This document shows, one piece after another, positions 5,813 through 6,271 of a DNA stretch of 6,271 nt. The stretch lies in NCBI RefSeq assembly GCF_021811875.1, contig NZ_JAJBJD010000054.1, positions 1 through 6,271 of the forward strand, read 5' to 3'. The translations under genes were made by a program, and so were the position numbers. The notes beneath the pieces were generated by a model. The model saw nothing but the letters and a program-made list of their open reading frames with translations. It did not search any database and was not told where the DNA came from. How positions within the stretch are numbered: the first letter of the stretch is position 1; every line of letters starts with the position of its first letter. This DNA is from Candidatus Bandiella numerosa (GTDB lineage Bacteria > Pseudomonadota > Alphaproteobacteria > Rickettsiales > Midichloriaceae).

Positions 5813-5876
5813 TGTGTTATACAATTCCTTATCCAAAACTGGGATTATGTATTTAATTCAAAATCATAGCAGCTAA

Positions 5877-5934
5877 TTGTAATTCAATTCCTTAATAAAT
5901 AATAAATTTATCATCCTTGTAACTCAATTGTAAC
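5877..5934 (+). promoter_or_regulatory. Repeated TTGTAA(C/T) boxes upstream of a -10 element
   Basis: TTGTAATTCAATT (5877-5889) recurs 40 bp later as TTGTAACTCAATT (5917-5929), 12 of 13 bases identical. A further TTGTAAC at 5928-5934 starts 11 bp after the preceding one, about one helical turn. The cluster lies just upstream of TATAAT at 5945-5950, where a -35 box would be expected. Such spacing is typical of regulator half-sites, but short A/T-rich repeats also arise by chance. Confidence 0.35.
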
Positions 5935-5944
5935 ACTTCATAAG

Positions 5945-5950
5945 TATAAT
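5945..5950 (+). promoter_or_regulatory. Candidate -10 box (TATAAT) for the 40-codon ORF
   Basis: A consensus TATAAT lies 29 bp before the ATG at 5980, giving a leader of about 23 bases that ends in a good SD (GAGG at 5972-5975). No standard -35 stands 17 bp upstream: the TTGTAA hexamers at 5917 and 5928 are 22 and 11 bp away. The promoter would therefore be weak or activator-dependent. Confidence 0.4.
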
Positions 5951-5979
5951 ACACTTAAGAATTAAACAATTGAGGTGGT

Positions 5980-6102
5980 ATGAAGGATTTTAAAAATAAA
6001 TATTTTGAAAAATATTTTGCAATAGCAAAAATTATTGAGTTACCTTGCTTAAATTTTTCAACATATGAAGCAGCTAGAGTTTGGAAGATAGTATTTCACT
6101 AA
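5980..6102 (+). CDS. Small ORF of 40 codons, function unknown
   Basis: An ATG at 5980 opens a 40-codon frame (MKDFKNKYFEKYFAIAKI... ending VWKIVFH, stop TAA at 6100-6102). GAGG at 5972-5975 precedes it by four bases, and a TATAAT box lies upstream at a sensible distance. The product is basic and aromatic-rich, with an N-terminal half that could form an amphipathic helix and a single Cys at about residue 24. There is no signal peptide or membrane segment, and I recognise no family. It could be a real small protein, a leader peptide for the frame starting near 6185, or the truncated 5' end of a decayed gene. The expression signals favour translation. Confidence 0.4.
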   Translation: MKDFKNKYFEKYFAIAKIIELPCLNFSTYEAARVWKIVFH

Positions 6103-6113
6103 GAGAAAGGCCG

Positions 6114-6159
6114 TTGCATAAATGCAAAGCAAGGAAGATATGCAATAGGAAGCATAAAT
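6114..6159. repeat. Interleaved short direct and inverted repeats
   Basis: TTGCAT (6114-6119) and ATGCAA (6122-6127) form an inverted repeat with a two-base centre. ATGCAA returns at 6140-6145, AGGAAG occurs at 6132-6137 and 6147-6152, and GCATAAAT at 6116-6123 and 6152-6159. TATGC (6139-6143) can also pair with GCATA (6152-6156). The cluster fills the gap between the small ORF and the right-edge frame and could be an operator, a folded leader or slippage-derived repetition. Confidence 0.35.
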
Positions 6160-6184
6160 ATTAGATAGCGTATAAATAGGAAAA

Positions 6185-6271
6185 GTGCTAACCTTTGACC
6201 TAAAACAATACAGGTATCAAATGGATTTTGAAATAATAGTAAGAAAAAAAGAAAAAGGCGAGGTAGTATCA
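6185..6271 (+). CDS. 5' end of an open frame cut by the right window edge
   Basis: A frame without stops runs from 6176 to the end of the window. Possible starts are GTG at 6185, four bases after an AGG, giving (M)LTFDLKQYRYQMDFEII..., or ATG at 6221, giving MDFEIIVRKKEKGEVVS with only a weak AGG upstream. I list the longer form, but the ATG is equally plausible. The visible residues alternate hydrophobic and charged and read like a genuine protein start. No signal peptide or recognisable motif is visible in these 29 codons. It lies 82 bp after the 40-codon ORF on the same strand and may share its transcript. Confidence 0.35.
   Translation, partial: MLTFDLKQYRYQMDFEIIVRKKEKGEVVS

Larger units (their letters stand above)
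5638..5840. mobile_element. MITE-like unit bounded by 13-bp perfect inverted repeats (~203 bp)
   Basis: AGTTTTGGATAAG at 5638-5650 recurs as its exact reverse complement at 5828-5840. Outside these arms the match continues imperfectly: ATAAT-AA-CCG on the left against ATAAT-CCC read inward from the right, so the full inverted repeat may be about 20 bases. Nothing inside looks like a transposase; all frames are broken and the content is three hairpins. Size, terminal inverted repeats, lack of coding and an intergenic position just past a terminator fit a MITE or the deleted remnant of an insertion sequence. I could not identify a target-site duplication, so the outer boundaries are uncertain. 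The other reading is a structured RNA with a long closing stem. Confidence 0.5.

Noticed and set aside
5490..6271. CRISPR array, toxin-antitoxin pair or prophage attachment site in the right-hand non-coding region
   Set aside because: The repeats are irregular in length and spacing, no toxin or antitoxin motif appears in the short frames, and no tRNA or integrase is present.

Overview
The window comes from a low-GC bacterial chromosome (coding regions look roughly 30% GC by eye). It most resembles an AT-rich, possibly host-associated alphaproteobacterium of the Rickettsiales/Holosporales kind. Three things point that way: a long-form GTP cyclohydrolase II with the N-terminal extension typical of alphaproteobacteria, the truB-rpsO-pnp cluster, and strong A/T codon bias. 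The taxon is an inference and cannot be fixed from sequence reading alone.

Layout. On the minus strand at the left edge are the first 15 codons of an unidentified gene (1-47), preceded by a strong Shine-Dalgarno (SD) sequence. Upstream of it in the same direction lies a small secreted protein of unknown function (79-330). A 38-bp divergent gap separates these from a plus-strand run of six genes: a tiny LptM-like lipoprotein (369-485), ribA (472-1557, overlapping lptM), a YgiW/BOF-family periplasmic OB-fold protein (1605-2012), truB (2013-2888), rpsO (2901-3173) and pnp (3174-5489). Genes in this run overlap, abut exactly or lie within about 50 bp. The ygiW/truB and rpsO/pnp junctions have no spacer at all (TAA directly followed by ATG). 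A GC-stem/T-tract hairpin at 5552-5583 is a convincing Rho-independent terminator for pnp.

How the genes relate. LptM-type lipoproteins assist outer-membrane LPS translocon assembly, RibA starts riboflavin synthesis, and the BOF protein is an envelope stress-type protein. TruB modifies the tRNA T-loop, S15 nucleates 30S platform assembly, and PNPase degrades RNA. The last three form the classic translation/RNA-turnover operon. Envelope and riboflavin genes lie upstream of them, where alphaproteobacteria usually have rbfA.

The last ~780 bp (5490-6271) holds no long gene. It contains a ~203-bp MITE-like unit bounded by 13-bp perfect inverted repeats (5638-5840), which encloses three hairpins, one strikingly GC-rich. 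After it come direct repeats upstream of a TATAAT box, a 40-codon small ORF with a good SD (5980-6102), a patch of short interleaved repeats, and the start of a reading frame that runs off the right edge. The housekeeping part is ordinary. I saw no CRISPR array, tRNA, rRNA or clear defence system. The structured element and the small ORFs to its right are the main targets for a second look.
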